From: Carposina sasakii
Lineage: Eukaryota; Arthropoda; Insecta; Lepidoptera; Carposinidae
NCBI GenBank assembly: GCA_014607495.2
Contig: CP053152.1
Span: 12,693,899-12,757,898 of the forward strand
Reading direction: 5' to 3'
Length of the DNA: 64,000 nt
This document shows, piece after piece, positions 35,401-46,335 of the stretch (positions are counted from its first letter, which is position 1; every line of letters starts with the position of its first letter). The notes under the pieces were generated by a model, which saw nothing but the letters and a program-made list of their open reading frames with translations, searched no databases and had not been told where the DNA came from. Made by a program: the position numbers and the translations under genes.

Positions 35401-38400
35401 TAAAGTAAACTGGTTCATGCCAGGTATGGTCATCATAAAGTTAATGTAGTCCGACAGACAAATAATTACTTGTATGACACATTTACGTATTTTTAGACTT
35501 TTCACATTAATTTATCAATCAGTATACCTATAAGTAGATAGAGCTATCTGTAGATTATTTTACTAACCAGACAAATTTAAAACACAAACATAACACTACA
35601 TAAAAAGTAGATACACTACGAGTAGATTGAGCATTTGCAGCTAATAAAAGCGGTTGTGCGCCTACGCAGTGTTTAGATAAATCTTCGTCTTGTTCTGTTA
35701 AGTAGTCCGTGTCTGTTTACACGCCGCGGGCCGGGGTCTCCGCGCCGGAGGAAATCGAAAGTGCTGGCGCATGGCTGAGGTACTGGTTCCTCTCCTCACG
35801 TGCTACTTCCTATCCAGCTCCCGAAGATCCCTATCTATTTGGGCAACTCTTGAGCTACAATCATGCATTTCAATATATGCTCAGATAATCTGCATAAAGC
35901 TTCTTACGAGCGCTGTTTCACTTCCGCGCCGTGATTGAAGGGATTAGTGCATGCAAAATGTGAAAGTGAACAGTACCTATCGTAATGTAAGTCGTTTTAT
36001 GTAAAAGAGATAAAAACTAGGAAGTATGACTAGTTCTCGGATTGTGACGATGGCTTCAAATACTTATGAAACAAGCAGCAACTTATTCAAAAATAGTCGA
36101 ATTAAGCTGTTAGGATTTCTAGCAAGAGTGAAATAAACATTAAGCGAATAAACAGACAATGGACACTATAAATAAACGCGAAATATGAATGAATCTGCTT
36201 TCAGGGTGAAAATACATACAGATCCGTCAAGAGAAGAGCTGAATGCGTATAAATTACAAATGATTTATGATATGTTTGTATTCAGCGATACGAGTGGTAG
36301 ACGCGTCGTCTGAGACAAGCACAAAATAACCACAACTGCTCAACGAGGGCATGAAATTAAATTCCACTTTAAGACCTGTTCGTTCATAACAAACAATCGT
36401 ATCATCAGCAAACGCATACAAATTTTCACTTTCGATGATTTTAAAATACATATAAATAAATAAGAATCGATTAATCTCGGTTGACCTAGATGCACACTTT
36501 CCGCATTTGTAATACCTAAAAATTGTTGAAAAAAACATGTTTGGGCGACAACATTTCACGTTTGTAACCTATTCACATAAACGCAATTAGCGGGTCAACG
36601 TCTGGTCAGAAGTGGCACGCTGACGTAACATACATCACTGTGGTACATGGAGGCTGGACTGTAGCAGAGTCAATGCAATAAGCTCAAGTGTAGTGCTCCT
36701 TTATGAGGTTTATAGTATATGTTGGTTGATCATGATCACCGCTGCTACTACCTGTAGTCTAGTGAGCTGAAAAAATGCATATAACTGTTATGCGGTGCCC
36801 TGAAGTTACAAGTTTCAGTTGATGAAAGTTGAATCTACTTCTAACAGTTCAGAAATGTGGGATGGATATTCTGGAAACATATTCATCATGATGCTCCTCT
36901 ATGATTCCTTCGTCCGTGTCTATGGTATGTTGGTTGCGCGGAGGAAACTCGCTAAATACCGCTATTAACAAGGTCGTAGAGGATTCATTCTATCAAATTA
37001 GGGTCTGGTGTAATAGCAAGGCATAACAGATATTAAGAAATTTTTTGTTAGCTACTTCCGGTGGTGTAATCAAAATCAGAATTTGTAAAGAAAGCGGTAT
37101 CAATGAAACTAGTAGTAAAATAAACATATAAAGAAGTTGCCAATATGTAATTTAGAAAAGAGATGGTAAAATTCGTCATCCGAGTATGACCCGGTGGCTT
37201 AGTGGTTATAGCGGCTGGCACGGTTTGCAGTGGTCGTGGGTTCGATTCCCACTCGAGTGAAGATTTTTTTCCATTTTCTTTATTAATAATTTTATAATAT
37301 AAAGAAGTCTTAAGATTTACCTACTGATTACTAGTTAATCGCATTAAAACTACAGGAAACTTCCATTATCTATCTTCATGAATGCTGAATAGACCACAAT
37401 ATACAAAATGATCAACCTCGTTTTAGAAAACGGCGCCTGCATACTGACTAAGAAAGTGAAGATATTCCGAATAACCAATAAAGTAATTGACCCGATAAAT
37501 AAGTGGGTAGTAGCGGTGCCTCCAGCGCGGATAGGTAATAACATATTACTTGTGGGTCAATTGCTTTCGTCTCCCTATAAGAGCTGAGTGTAGTCGCCGC
37601 AAAACTCAGGTCTTGCTTCAACAAGTCGCCTCAAAGGCAATGTCTCCGCTCTCAATTAATTAATTGCTGTACCGTGAATTTCAGGTTAAGAAAGTATTAG
37701 AGAAATTGTTGGTCTATATACGCAGTAACTTGAATAACTGACACCAAGCATAGATGAGCATGACTGGTCATACTGAAGGAACGTGGGTACAATGTTGCTT
37801 TAACTTTGAAGATTAGGGGTATATTGAGCTCAAAGCTGCCAAGCGCATGTTATTATTATTCACTGACTAAACGGAACTGCTCTTTGCTAACAAAAACAAA
37901 GATTAAAAGTCACATGCAGTAACTCCAAGTTTATTATTAAACTTTTATAACCGTAGCTTTAAAGCTCTTCGATTTTTTTTAATGACTCGCCAAAACTTGC
38001 CTGTTTTTATCTTATAATAAGTAATTACTGTAAGTGTGATTTAATCTACGAAGTTTATCGATAAGCACTTGGTTTATTATATCACAATACCATCGGCGCT
38101 GCCATCAGCATTGCGCGCGGTACACTTGACATTTTATCATCAAATGTAATGGGTAGATATGATCTTGACAGGTTCGAACGGAAGCCATTGTTTAGTCGCA
38201 GGCGCAGATAAGCTTAAGATCCGGAACTGATCTTAAGGTGAAATTAAAATAGTCGATTTTATTTATCGTGCTTGTTCAATTAAATGTTATGAACGTGTTT
38301 GTGTACCCTACTACCGTACAAAATAATTAATTGAACAATATTTGGAAGCACACCTAAAAATATGTAGGTAGGCGTCTAATTCTAATGTGGGTATTTCAAT

Positions 38401-38597
38401 ATTATTGCAGTAGCATAAAACTGTGGGCAACCTAAAATAAGACACGGTGTTATCAATTATAAATTTAAAACAATATTAAACTTCCTTGAGAATGAGGTAA
38501 AAAAGTCAGAGAAGTACAAGCTCACCAATATATCGGTGTACCAGAGCGTCATGTCTTGGCCGGCGTCCACACCCGCGTCATCAGTGGGCAGGGGGCA
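28545..38597 (-). CDS. RhoGAP19D: ARHGAP21/23-type Rho GTPase-activating protein, 3' portion, 10 exons
   Basis: Gene-level entry; the coding sequence is the join of the ten minus-strand exons listed separately (about 2.44 kb, roughly 810 residues). Order from the N side: second part of a PH domain, proline-rich linker, RhoGAP domain with a GVYRV arginine-finger motif and a KMEARNLAIVFGPTLVR helix, then a disordered tail with GIKRRHTVGG. This matches vertebrate ARHGAP21/23, which hydrolyse GTP on Cdc42/RhoA-class GTPases at Golgi and junctions. The equivalent fly gene is RhoGAP19D; the symbol is assigned by family. The PDZ domain and PH start are missing. One extra base interrupts the GAP domain. 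The C-terminus is ESHV. The family call is secure; the 5' end is not. Confidence 0.9.
29477..30200 (-). other. RhoGAP last intron
   Basis: A 724-bp AT-rich intron between the 89-bp exon and the last exon, with GT-AG ends on the minus strand. I see no repeat family or open frame in it worth naming. Confidence 0.6.
30201..30289 (-). CDS. RhoGAP19D: RhoGAP exon (short tail exon)
   Basis: Reads IEIETISALGHGRQELSRHT then HALNNFTID. The acceptor is TATTCCAG|G and the donor GACG|GTAAGT. It completes the AA| codon of the previous exon and hands one base to the last exon. No domain is recognised. Confidence 0.87.
30748..30973 (-). CDS. RhoGAP19D: RhoGAP exon (post-GAP segment)
   Basis: Begins KDVSTRDIVSSIISAANRKI, matching the conserved ELLVSSIFAAASRKRKKP segment after the GAP domain. 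It continues with a basic stretch and a Ser/Pro-rich run to HLTTRLADYDGLAHQYVTSH. The acceptor is CTACCAG|GT and the donor ATAA|GTAAGT. Confidence 0.9.
31109..31223 (-). CDS. RhoGAP19D: RhoGAP exon (end of GAP domain)
   Basis: Reads YNWYFEEEGTPPAEEPPPAE, then PQAPPSRDLLIHNVKKLE. It matches the DWFFTEEG end of the vertebrate GAP domain, followed by a Pro/Glu linker and the NIDHLLTNI-like helix. The acceptor is TTTCTCAG|TAT and the donor GAAG|GTAAAT. Confidence 0.93.
31302..31561 (-). CDS. RhoGAP19D: RhoGAP exon (GAP domain core)
   Basis: Contains HALPDAHYETLKYLIQHLRK, NKMEARNLAIVFGPTLVR and MAMVNDMSSQCRIIESFLTH. Lys and Asn of KMEARN and the FGPTLVR motif are the GAP-family signature that contacts the GTPase. 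The acceptor is TTATTCCAG|CG and the donor ACAT|GTAAGT. Phases agree with both neighbours. Confidence 0.95.
32059..32270 (-). CDS. RhoGAP19D: RhoGAP exon (arginine finger; one-base frame break)
   Basis: Begins EYGLRTVGVYRV, whose Arg is the catalytic arginine finger. The conserved continuation PGNAAGVSALAAALDRGEA then DVHVASSLLKAYLRKLPDPL is one frame over. One extra base is present at 32235/32236 (GGGTTGCCC instead of the expected GGGTGCCC). Without it the exon is in phase at both ends; read literally, it stops within the exon. The acceptor is CTCCCAG|GAG and the donor ATTG|GTGAGT. Confidence 0.92.
32629..32834 (-). CDS. RhoGAP19D: RhoGAP exon (linker and start of GAP domain)
   Basis: Contains PKNKTWKGRVVKQLRRM, corresponding to the GTWRKGIPSIMRK region, then GAPLERCPYDAENPLVPRAV, which opens the RhoGAP domain (vertebrate GVRLDDCP). 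The acceptor is CTCCCCAG|GT and the donor GAG|GTTAGT. Phases agree with both neighbours. Confidence 0.93.
33035..33206 (-). CDS. RhoGAP19D: RhoGAP exon (PH C-terminal helix and Pro-rich linker)
   Basis: Begins AEGPADAQRWLAALRRHSAE. The invariant PH-domain Trp of the C-terminal helix is visible in QRWLAAL. A Pro/Ala linker follows and ends KKIGRNRSPT. The acceptor is TTTGCAG|GCG and the donor ACAG|GTCAGT. It ends with one leftover base. Confidence 0.92.
33207..34175 (-). other. RhoGAP intron with ATT microsatellite
   Basis: A 969-bp intron. (ATT)n at about 34029-34048 follows TGTATGTATTGAATAAAT, which looks like a retroposon tail whose body is not identified. No exon is supported. Confidence 0.5.
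34176..34334 (-). CDS. RhoGAP19D: RhoGAP exon (PH domain, second half)
   Basis: Reads SPGAVTGTGADAQPGSRDAL, then DVRYSLAALADDYTKRKHVV and RVTTAAGAELLLQ. It matches the ARHGAP21 PH strands KRKNVFRLTT...LFQ. The acceptor on the minus strand is TTCGTCCATAG|AGT with a good pyrimidine tract; the donor is CAG|GTAATC. It is 53 codons long and phase 0 at both ends. Confidence 0.88.
34526..34800 (+). mobile_element. Non-autonomous Helitron-like element (RhoGAP intron)
   Basis: Starts TCTATACATATAATAAAAAT, contains AAACGGCTGAACCGATTTCG and ends CGCGGACGGAGTCGCGGGCG then TCCACTAG, flanked by A and T. It is a shorter sibling of 6931-7273, with an internal deletion in the middle. Confidence 0.75.
36254..36559 (-). 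pseudogene. LINE reverse-transcriptase remnant (FADD motif)
   Basis: An open minus-strand frame of about 100 codons contains ESENLYAFADDTIVCYERT. FADDT corresponds to the Y/F-A-D-D catalytic motif of non-LTR reverse transcriptases, preceded by a hydrophobic strand as expected. The flanking residues are not clearly RT-like, so this is a short, possibly fortuitous fragment. Confidence 0.4.
37189..37270 (+). repeat. tRNA-like SINE head with T-run
   Basis: The A-box-like GGTGGCTTAGTGGTTATAG and B-box GGGTTCGATTCCC are spaced as in a tRNA, with a good T-stem GTGGG/CCCAC, and a run of seven T follows at 37264-37270. The acceptor stem pairs at only about five of seven positions and there is no regular anticodon arm. 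It is a tRNA-derived SINE head or pseudo-tRNA. Confidence 0.5.
38526..38597 (-). CDS. RhoGAP19D: RhoGAP upstream exon or alternative first exon (PH strand)
   Basis: Ends MTLWYTDIL|GTGAGC and splices in phase 0 to the next exon. MTLWYTD aligns with the SLYLYKD strand of the ARHGAP21 PH domain. The residues before it (ECPLPTDDAGVDAGQD) do not look like a PH strand, and the acceptor GAG|TGC at 38598-38599 is weak. An in-frame ATG occurs at 38552-38550. The exon may therefore be an alternative first exon starting at that ATG, below a GC-rich stretch at 38840-38960. Confidence 0.5.
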
Positions 38598-38839
38598 CTC
38601 GAATGGTCATTGTCACCGCCTGATCACACCTCACTAACTAATGCACTAGCTTCCGAGTCCTCTCACTCACTGACTAATCCCAACTTTAATGAAGCACATC
38701 CAAGCTGGGCAACGGCCCAGATTTGCACACTTCAAAAAAATAGCAACTGTAAAAAATCCTGCAGCAAATCAATACTAACAGTGTCATCAATCAATATCTG
38801 ATTACAAAATGTATTGATATAAAAAAGGAAATTGAATTA

Positions 38840-38960
38840 AACCGGCCGGAAATGCGAATGTCGGATACGCGTGCGGCGCGGGCGCACGTCTGGAGACTTC
38901 AGCTCGACTACGCGTGCGTCTGCGCAGAGAAAGTGCTCCCGCGCAGACTCCGCGGCGTCT
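38840..38960 (-). promoter_or_regulatory. GC-rich stretch upstream of the 38.5-kb RhoGAP exon
   Basis: About 120 bases with many CG dinucleotides (GCGGCGCGGGCGCACG, CTCCGCGGCGTCTG) in AT-rich surroundings, about 250-400 bp upstream, on the minus strand, of the exon with an in-frame ATG at 38552. This is the position expected for an internal promoter of a shorter RhoGAP isoform. No TATA box or initiator is claimed. Confidence 0.3.
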
Positions 38961-41900
38961 GCCAAATCGCGTTTTCACGGTTCGGAAATTGATGACTTTT
39001 TCCGGATGGTTCATTTGAGACAATAGCGTTTACTTTCTTGGTCGGTATGGTTGTGGCATTTGTTTAAATTGTAATTTATCGGGGTATTAATTACGTGAAA
39101 TGTCAGCACTGGAAGCTAATGGGGCATATTTAAAGCTTTACGTCAATCAGCAGAATATGAAAAATAACAATTAAACTTGTTTTCACTTATTTACCAATTT
39201 CAATTACCGTTTTAAAGTGTTCTCATTGTATTAACTTTAAAGATCACTGAAACTATAACTCTTAATTTCCAGGATAGCGATAGCATATCTTGATAGCGAT
39301 TCGTTGCATTATCTTCACAGTGGGTAGCCGACAGGTTTATTCGTTTCGTACACTTTACAGACAACTCAGATTTTTCATACCTCGTTGACGTCAAGAGACC
39401 TAATCTTGCCAATGAGTTCTTCGAAATAATTTTTCTCTTTCTTGTATATGTATTCACAGAGAATTCACTCAACAGATGTTTTAAAATGTTGAAAATTTAC
39501 GTTTCCACAAAAATCGGTTATAATAAGCTGATGAGTGAACTTCTCTTTAGTCGTCGCTTTGGGAAAAGTTTTTAATTTTCCAATTCAGTAACTCTGCGAT
39601 TCCCAAGTCAATGATTATAGCGGTAATTGAAAGTAGTCATCATCGATATCGAGGTGATTCGATAGAATAGTGCACTTTAAGGTGCTTTTTGACATGTTAA
39701 CATGTTTCCGCCATATATGTGCATTTCTGCTTTACGTAACACTTACACAACCAAATATTTAAGCTAGTTATTTTTTCTGATTTGATGTATTAGAAATACA
39801 TATCGTGACTAAGTGACGAACAAACAATGAAAGCTCTGCCTTCGATCCGATGACTCAACTGCGACGTTTCGAACGATTTTATGGCGCAAAGAAATAGCTC
39901 TTAGCCTTGTTACAATATTTGGTAATAATGAGTCAGTGTTGCATAATACGGTAGAAAGCCACTCGTCTTACAGACCTATTTTGAAAAGATTCAGTAATAA
40001 AGACATTGCATAAACTCGACCAGACAACCAGAAGATTAATGGGTCCACTGATTAATATCCTTCGAGCATTATATAAAGTGGAAGATCTAGATACCTGATA
40101 AGTTAAGCTAGGGTTCATCATAACTACTGACGCTTTGATGGTATCTTTACCTAGAATTTTTAGTGTCAGTGTCATAATAAATTAGGTTGCCAATTTTTGT
40201 AATGCTTCCTTATTGCAAACAGAGAGATTGGGAACCTTCAAATCATTTATTTACCGTTATTACGTTTTAAATTTACCATCCATAATGTACGCCCAAGATG
40301 GTTTTTAAACGATATTTTCATTATTGATTATTTACTTCTATCTCATATGGTCAGATAGAACTCTGTCAAACAACAGATCAACAAAGTGTATAATAAGTAA
40401 TCTTATGTAATTGGATCAAACCCCATCAAGGAATTTGGGTATGTGTCGACAAAGTGGTATCAGGTTACTTTAATGAACCGGATAAATTCTGCTCTATGAT
40501 GCTTGACACTCAAATAGCCAACTCTTACGACATGCATGGAAAGAGATGCAGCTGATGTAGTGAAGCGCCGTATCTATTATGTCGATTAATTTGGCACCAA
40601 GCTTTTTAAATGAAATATTTCTTTTGAGAACTCATAACCCCGAAAAGAATAATGGCTTATGGTTATGATGATATATTATGTAAAACATCGTAATGGCGGG
40701 TCTGACAGCCGCAGTGATCTCATGTTCGGCTCCAGAACCCCGTTACGTCAGGTGTACGCACGTCATTCGAGTTTTTAGGTCAACTGGAACAAACTATGTA
40801 TTAAACCTATGCAATCTATAAATATGCTTACCGATAACGTTAGGTAATAGACACATTAATAAATCCTAGTTCAATTATTCAATGGGATTTGGAAAAACAA
40901 CATTCTTGTCTATGCTGATTATGTTTTAGTAATAGGTCTAGGTTAACGAATATGGGAGCAAGGGTAGATCTGGGTACTTGATATGAACTACAGTATTATC
41001 ATATCTGTGTATGAACTAACTAATATAGGTCAGTCAGCTAGGTTTTTTAGCAAGATATTAAAATATATTTGTACATTCGACTCTACGAGATAAGCACATG
41101 TTACAACGGAGTTAGATCTAATTTAATTGCACCTTTATTTATATCTCCATTTTACGTGACAAAACAGAAGAACTTAATTATTAATTAGGTAACTATTATT
41201 TAGGTAATTTTAATAAAAATATTTCAGCTCAATTAGACGCAGTGTATAAAGCGTATTCGAATACCCGATAGCGGCTCACAACAGAAAGATAAGTGCGTTC
41301 GGTTTTGATTTTTTTTACGAAATAACCGTAATAATAAATTAGAAATTGAGGTCTCCGATAGTCTCATTGCGGGTAATCTTGTGTAATACGTTAATATTGT
41401 GCCTCTATAGGTCAGTGACGGCGAAGTGGAACGCTATCGGAGCGCACTTTTATGATCGTGTTGCAGAATCTACCAGTCATCCAAATACAATAGTTGTTTA
41501 CTATTGTTTATTCAACTTTGGGTTATCTTATTGTCAAGTATTACGACTTGTATCTATGATTCAGACAATAGTTATGTGTATATTATGTAGGAATGTAAAT
41601 AATATTGCCCTAGAGCTTCTTTGTTGGGTACATACGTATATATAACTATACTTCTTGAAGATCTTTTGACGGATTTTCTAGACTTGGCTGGTCTTTGAAT
41701 TGTCGAAGGAAGACTTTCGTATAAAAAAGATATAGACATGAATGATTACTTCCTACGATAGGACAATTGCAAAACAGCATAAATGAAAATCATCTCATTT
41801 TAGGTATTGGTTAGCTTTGTTGAAGATATACGAAACCCAAATATCACAAATATCAAGAAAAGGGCAAAATTAATCTTGAAGCTTTTAATGAGATCGAAGT

Positions 41901-42780
41901 TAATAACTTGCTTTACCTTATTAAAACATATCCAATAAACCGTTACATGAGAGAGCATACCCTGTACAACAAAAAGAAAGGGAAATTTAAATTATTTGCT
42001 ATGTCATTGAGTGTACCTACCCCACCTACCGATGTTGTCTGTGACATTTATTAATTTATGGTTTGTAGACAATAAACCAGTAAGAAACAATCGCGAGACG
42101 TTCCGTTTAACGAGGGGGAGGAGGAGGGCGACCCCGAAATGCATTCGAGCTGCGCAAGCGCTGGTCCTCACGCATGCGTGCCTGATGGACTGGAAATGTG
42201 TGTACAACGCTTGATGACTTTATTATGTATGAATGATTCCTTATACACATATTACTGAAATAAAAAGTAGGAATTTCTAGAGCGGCAATGGACATGTGCA
42301 TACAGCTATTAAATGAGCGATTATCATAATACTCCGACACTAGGTTCCGTGGGCAGATAATTCAGAATAAATCAATGTAATCCGACACCGACTGATTCAC
42401 TGATCGCTTTCGAATTGAATAATTGCATAGTACAATTATCCATAGAAAGTAAACAATAATAATTGGCGATGCGCCCACTCGCCCATTGAGCCCGTTGACG
42501 CGGAAACACAGATCCTGGATGCGACAGTGGGCGTGATTGTCTTAGGTCTTGTGGCGAAAGCAGATCGGCATTAACTAAGTAATACGTAACCTGTGATTCA
42601 CAGATTGCGAGATTATGTTTCATACGTAACATAACGCAGATACTATTATTAATCTGAAAAATTACTTCTATGATAACTTTTAATTTTCCAATAATTGGAT
42701 AAGCAAGCATAGTCTAGCTGTGCAAAACGTAGTTCTTGATGACGCTTCAGCCGACACAGAGCTATAATAGTAAAGTACGA
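38961..42780. other. Region without a supportable gene
   Basis: AT-rich sequence upstream of the last supported RhoGAP exon. Short open frames at 39212-39472, 39933-40175 and 41346-41645 have no recognised domain, no splice context and no codon bias I can see. It is either long first intron or intergenic DNA. Confidence 0.5.
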
Positions 42781-42795
42781 GTATGTATCTGATAC

Positions 42796-42925
42796 CAAAA
42801 CGGCGTAACTTACGCTTGACCACAACGCGCCTGATGGTAAGCACCGTTGCAGTCTAAGATGGAGCGCGCTTGCCTAAAAGAAACCGATTCACTCTCGCCT
42901 TGAAGATCGCAAGATTATAGTTTTT
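42796..42925 (-). mobile_element. LINE 3' coding fragment, reverse strand
   Basis: On the minus strand CTATAATCTTGCGATCTTCA then AGGCGAGAGTGAATCGGTTT, and CTTTTAGGCAAGCGCGCTCC then ATCTTAGACTGCAACGGTGC, match 10186-10285 almost base for base. It encodes the same [15 protein letters not shown] end. Confidence 0.65.
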
Positions 42926-42959
42926 TACCTAATTTGCCGCGTGGCGCCGGCAGAGTAGA

Positions 42960-43135
42960 ATTCGTACCACCACCACATGTCCGCCCGTGGGTATCGTACG
43001 AGGCGATTAAGGGTTTCCACGAGGTGGGCAGCAGCGCCTCCCGTGTTGACAACATAGTCCAAAATACAAACTGCGGTCACCAACCCGCCTGCCCGTCTTG
43101 TGGCGTGCCCTGGGATGATGCTGATGATGATGACC
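42960..43135 (+). mobile_element. LINE 3' end fragment with GATGAT tail
   Basis: CCGTGGGTATCGTACGAGGC, GAGGTGGGCAGCAGCGCCTC then CCGTGTTGACAACATAGTCC, CACCAACCCGCCTGCCC and GTGGCGTGCCCTGG end in GATGATGCTGATGATGATGA. It is the same family as 15780-15955. The 87-codon open frame here is not a gene. Confidence 0.65.
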
Positions 43136-43843
43136 TAATTTGGACACAAATCCCGGAAAAACTTAATAATAACTTTATTACGATTTATAATATATAGGAA
43201 TAATATCTTATTATAATAATTTAATTACGGAGAGAGTTTACGAGATCGATTTTGGAATTTATAATTGAAGTTCTAAAGTCGTTGTTGTAGCGTCCAACTT
43301 AAACTGTCTCATTTGAAATTTTATTAAATTGTAGAGTAACCTGACCGATCCTGTAGCTTTACATCCGCGTAATCCTAGTTCAATTAACATGCAGTTTTCA
43401 TGCGGGGCATCGTTTCTAGTTATTCTATTTGCACATAGTCTATGGTCGGTCATCGACCCCGGCAGTGCAGCGGACGCATTGCACTGCGTATGCGCATAGA
43501 CAAGCGATTGTGGGATAACCGGAGCTTCCTATCGATGTTGCGATTATTTACACGCATTTAAGTGAAATGCAGCTATGATATTCCTGAGGCGAAGAAAGAG
43601 ACGGAATTAGAATGAATTTAATATAAAGTTTCTCTTAACCGATATAGACATTCCGATAGATATTTACACAATAAATTATTCGTTCGTTTATTAAGATGAT
43701 ATCCTGTCTTATATTAAAAGTTATTTATCTACTTGCTTGTTAACTATATGCTTTCTTCGGTTGCTAAAATGCTGGAATCTAGATTAGATAGATTAACAGT
43801 ATATATATTGTGGGATAAAAAAAACTAATCCTTAAATATTTAT

Positions 43844-43874
43844 AAACTAAGTATATGAGTATACTTAGTTTATA
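43844..43874. repeat. Near-perfect short hairpin
   Basis: TAAACTAAGTAT and GTATACTTAGTTTA pair as 12-13-bp arms around a 4-base loop. It is AT-rich, followed by TATAGTATATAGTATATAG. Probably sequence slippage or a TE end; no function is inferred. Confidence 0.5.
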
Positions 43875-44177
43875 AATATAGTATATAGTATATAGTAACC
43901 ACCTAATTTAAAAATTAAAACTAAAAAACCATTTTCAGATCTAGCGCATTTAAAATAAAATAAAAAATCCTTTTCGGAAGAGACAAGTTCCAATGATTAA
44001 TAGTGACATATATAGTAACATTAATTATAAGTGCATAAATAATTGGATGTATCTGTTTGTTTCGCAGAAGCCAGACACTCAGTCTGCATGGCATGAGTGG
44101 CTGCCCATATGGATAATTATGGCCGTAAAGTTGCAGATACAACAATATACGAGTGCACTACTGACAAAATCTATACA

Positions 44178-44512
44178 TCTATACATATAATAAAAATGTA
44201 ACGGATCGCTGTCTGCACATGGAAGATATATAAGAAAAAATATTATAGAATACCTTTATCAACGCAATAGTACCCAAAACAATGATTTTTGAAATTTTTG
44301 TCTGTTTGTCTGTGCGTTTGTGCACGCTAATCTCAGAAACGGCTGAACCGATTTCGATGCAGTTTTCAGGAATATATTGTGACAGGTCCCACTGAACATA
44401 TAGGTTACTTTTTATCCCGGGAAAATGCTTTTATCATTTATGCTTTTATATAATTTCGATATATTGTTTTTCTTCTGTAGTCCACGCGGACGGAGTCGCG
44501 GGCGTCCGCTAG
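44178..44512 (+). mobile_element. Non-autonomous Helitron-like element
   Basis: Starts TCTATACATATAATAAAAAT and ends CGCGGACGGAGTCGCGGGCG then TCCGCTAG, flanked by A and T. It is a near full-length sibling of 6931-7273. Confidence 0.75.
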
Positions 44513-46250
44513 TATTTAATATTACTCTTCATTTGCTCAATGATAGCGCGAGTGACAGAATATTTATGAACCTACTTAGCCGAAACTACTGGGTACAGGA
44601 AAATGGCATTTGACATACTTATATGCTTCTCGGGGAGTTTAGAGGAGTTGAAATCACTAAAATCCGGTATCCGGCGATTGGGACCGCGGTCCGAGTCGCT
44701 GGAAGACTCAAATCAATGCTTGTCGGTAGCTTTAAATAATGTATTTGGTTCAAAAATATTTCAGCTATAACGATCAGAAAAATTGGACAAAACCAAAAAT
44801 ATTTCACTCCTTAATTGAGATGTCGTTGTACTTATGTACATAATATTTATTTCAGTAGCATAAGTTGTATTATATTAGGTATACATATATGTAGAAGTCT
44901 GTCATTAGCTTTTTGTTCCTAAAGTACGAGTATATGTCGCTTCTTTACAAGGATAACGTTATAAAATATCACGTTGTTTTTGCAAAGAGGCTATCTACTC
45001 GAGCATAAAACAGTCTCCTTATAGTGCAGTATTTAGGTACTCCTCGTATAGTACTCGTATCAGGAGCATGACACACTTCAAGTAGCGTAATGGAGTTTTT
45101 ATTGAGTACACGCTTTTTAAAGTGTTAAGCATGTTAAACTTTAAACAGAATCCAATTGAATATTAATAAGATCTAATGGTGTGTTATGATTCCCAATATT
45201 ATTTACCAATTTGTAGACACAACGCGTGTAGCGGTAGCTATTGACATGTGTACCAAATACTGTATGAGTCTGTTGTGTGTGTAAGTCTATGTGGTGTAAT
45301 GACGGACTAATGTTGCTCCTAGGTTTAAAGTAACATATACCTATAGAACTGTCCGAGTTTAAGATCCTAGTTATGCTCGTATCTTGTTTAAACAAAAATA
45401 AGAAAGAAAGAAGAAGGAAACTGTAGAGTTGTAATAAAGGTATTCTAAAGTCTCTACCGGTTAGAATTGTCAATTAAATCATGGCCACCAACTATATTCT
45501 AGAACGCGGTAATGGTTTTTTTGTATAATTGTAAAGAAATGCAGATGTCATACAATTTTCCGGACGTTTAGCGAACGGACTGGTCCTGGAACATGTCTAA
45601 TGCTCGCTAATGAGCTGGATGCGCTTGCGCATTGTGAGCGTGCGCGCCGGCATCCGTTCCTAGAACAACCTCCGACTGACAGACGGACAGGCGCTCGCTA
45701 ATCAAATCAGAATGCTCCAAAGCCAACTCCACTGCACCGGAATGTTACTATACTAACGAAAATATTCTCCGTGATGAATATTTCGGTTTCAGGAGTCTAA
45801 AAATAAGCGTACGCATATGAAAATGTGAAACATTTGACAGCGGAAGCTCGAAATTTATTCGCCACGGACATCGATCTATCAACTGTCACATTGTTAGACA
45901 ATGCGGCGGACAAAAAATAAATTCGGGATATCAAAGCATATTGGGTCAATGGCATAAACATAACTCAGCATAATCATGGTTTCGTAACGCGAATAGTTTC
46001 GGGTTAGGAAACGCTTAGGAGCTGCCAAAGAAATCACTAATAAAACTGGCATAGCTATGTGATGCGACATGACTGACGGTTGTTTACGAGAGGGCATTGA
46101 GAAGCCATTTTTAATTCGAAAAGCGCCCGTGTCGACATCCACGTACACCCTAAAGCATAACTAGATAAGAATGTTCTTACTTTGATAAGGCAGTTATGGC
46201 AACCGGTAGGCTCTAGCCAGAATTCAGTAAAAGTATATTAAAGCATGGGC

Positions 46251-46335
46251 AAAACCCCCCTGTGGCAGTAGCCTTATGGCGTGCCCTGGGGGAGGCCTAC
46301 GTCCAGCAGTGGACTGCAATAGGCTGAAGACAAAG
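46251..46335 (+). mobile_element. LINE 3' end fragment
   Basis: AAAACCCCCCTGTGGCAGTA then GGCGTGCCCTGGGGGAGGCC, then CCAGCAGTGGACTGCAATAG and GCTGAAGA. This is the standard 3' end of the 15780 family. The region 44513-46250 shows no other nameable feature except a GC-rich islet at 45590-45740. Confidence 0.65.

Larger units (their letters stand above)
34801..38525 (-). other. Long RhoGAP intron
   Basis: A 4.2-kb intron in total (34335-38525). Besides the Helitron at 34526, the LINE RT remnant at 36254 and the tRNA-like element at 37189, it has a GC-rich stretch at 35715-35790 (CGCCGCGGGCCGGGGTCTCC) and a perfect 9-bp inverted repeat CTTAAGATC/GATCTTAAG at 38212-38237. No further exon is found. 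Confidence 0.5.

Noticed and set aside
36900..37000. Missing PH-start exon of the RhoGAP gene
   Set aside because: No minus-strand frame with a PH-type GWL or tryptophan pattern and splice sites could be found here or elsewhere upstream.
39933..40175. 80-codon minus-strand frame as a gene
   Set aside because: No recognisable family and no supporting signals; length is within chance for this window.
42934..43197. 87-codon frame ending in Asp-rich sequence
   Set aside because: It is the translated LINE 3' end and its GATGAT tail.
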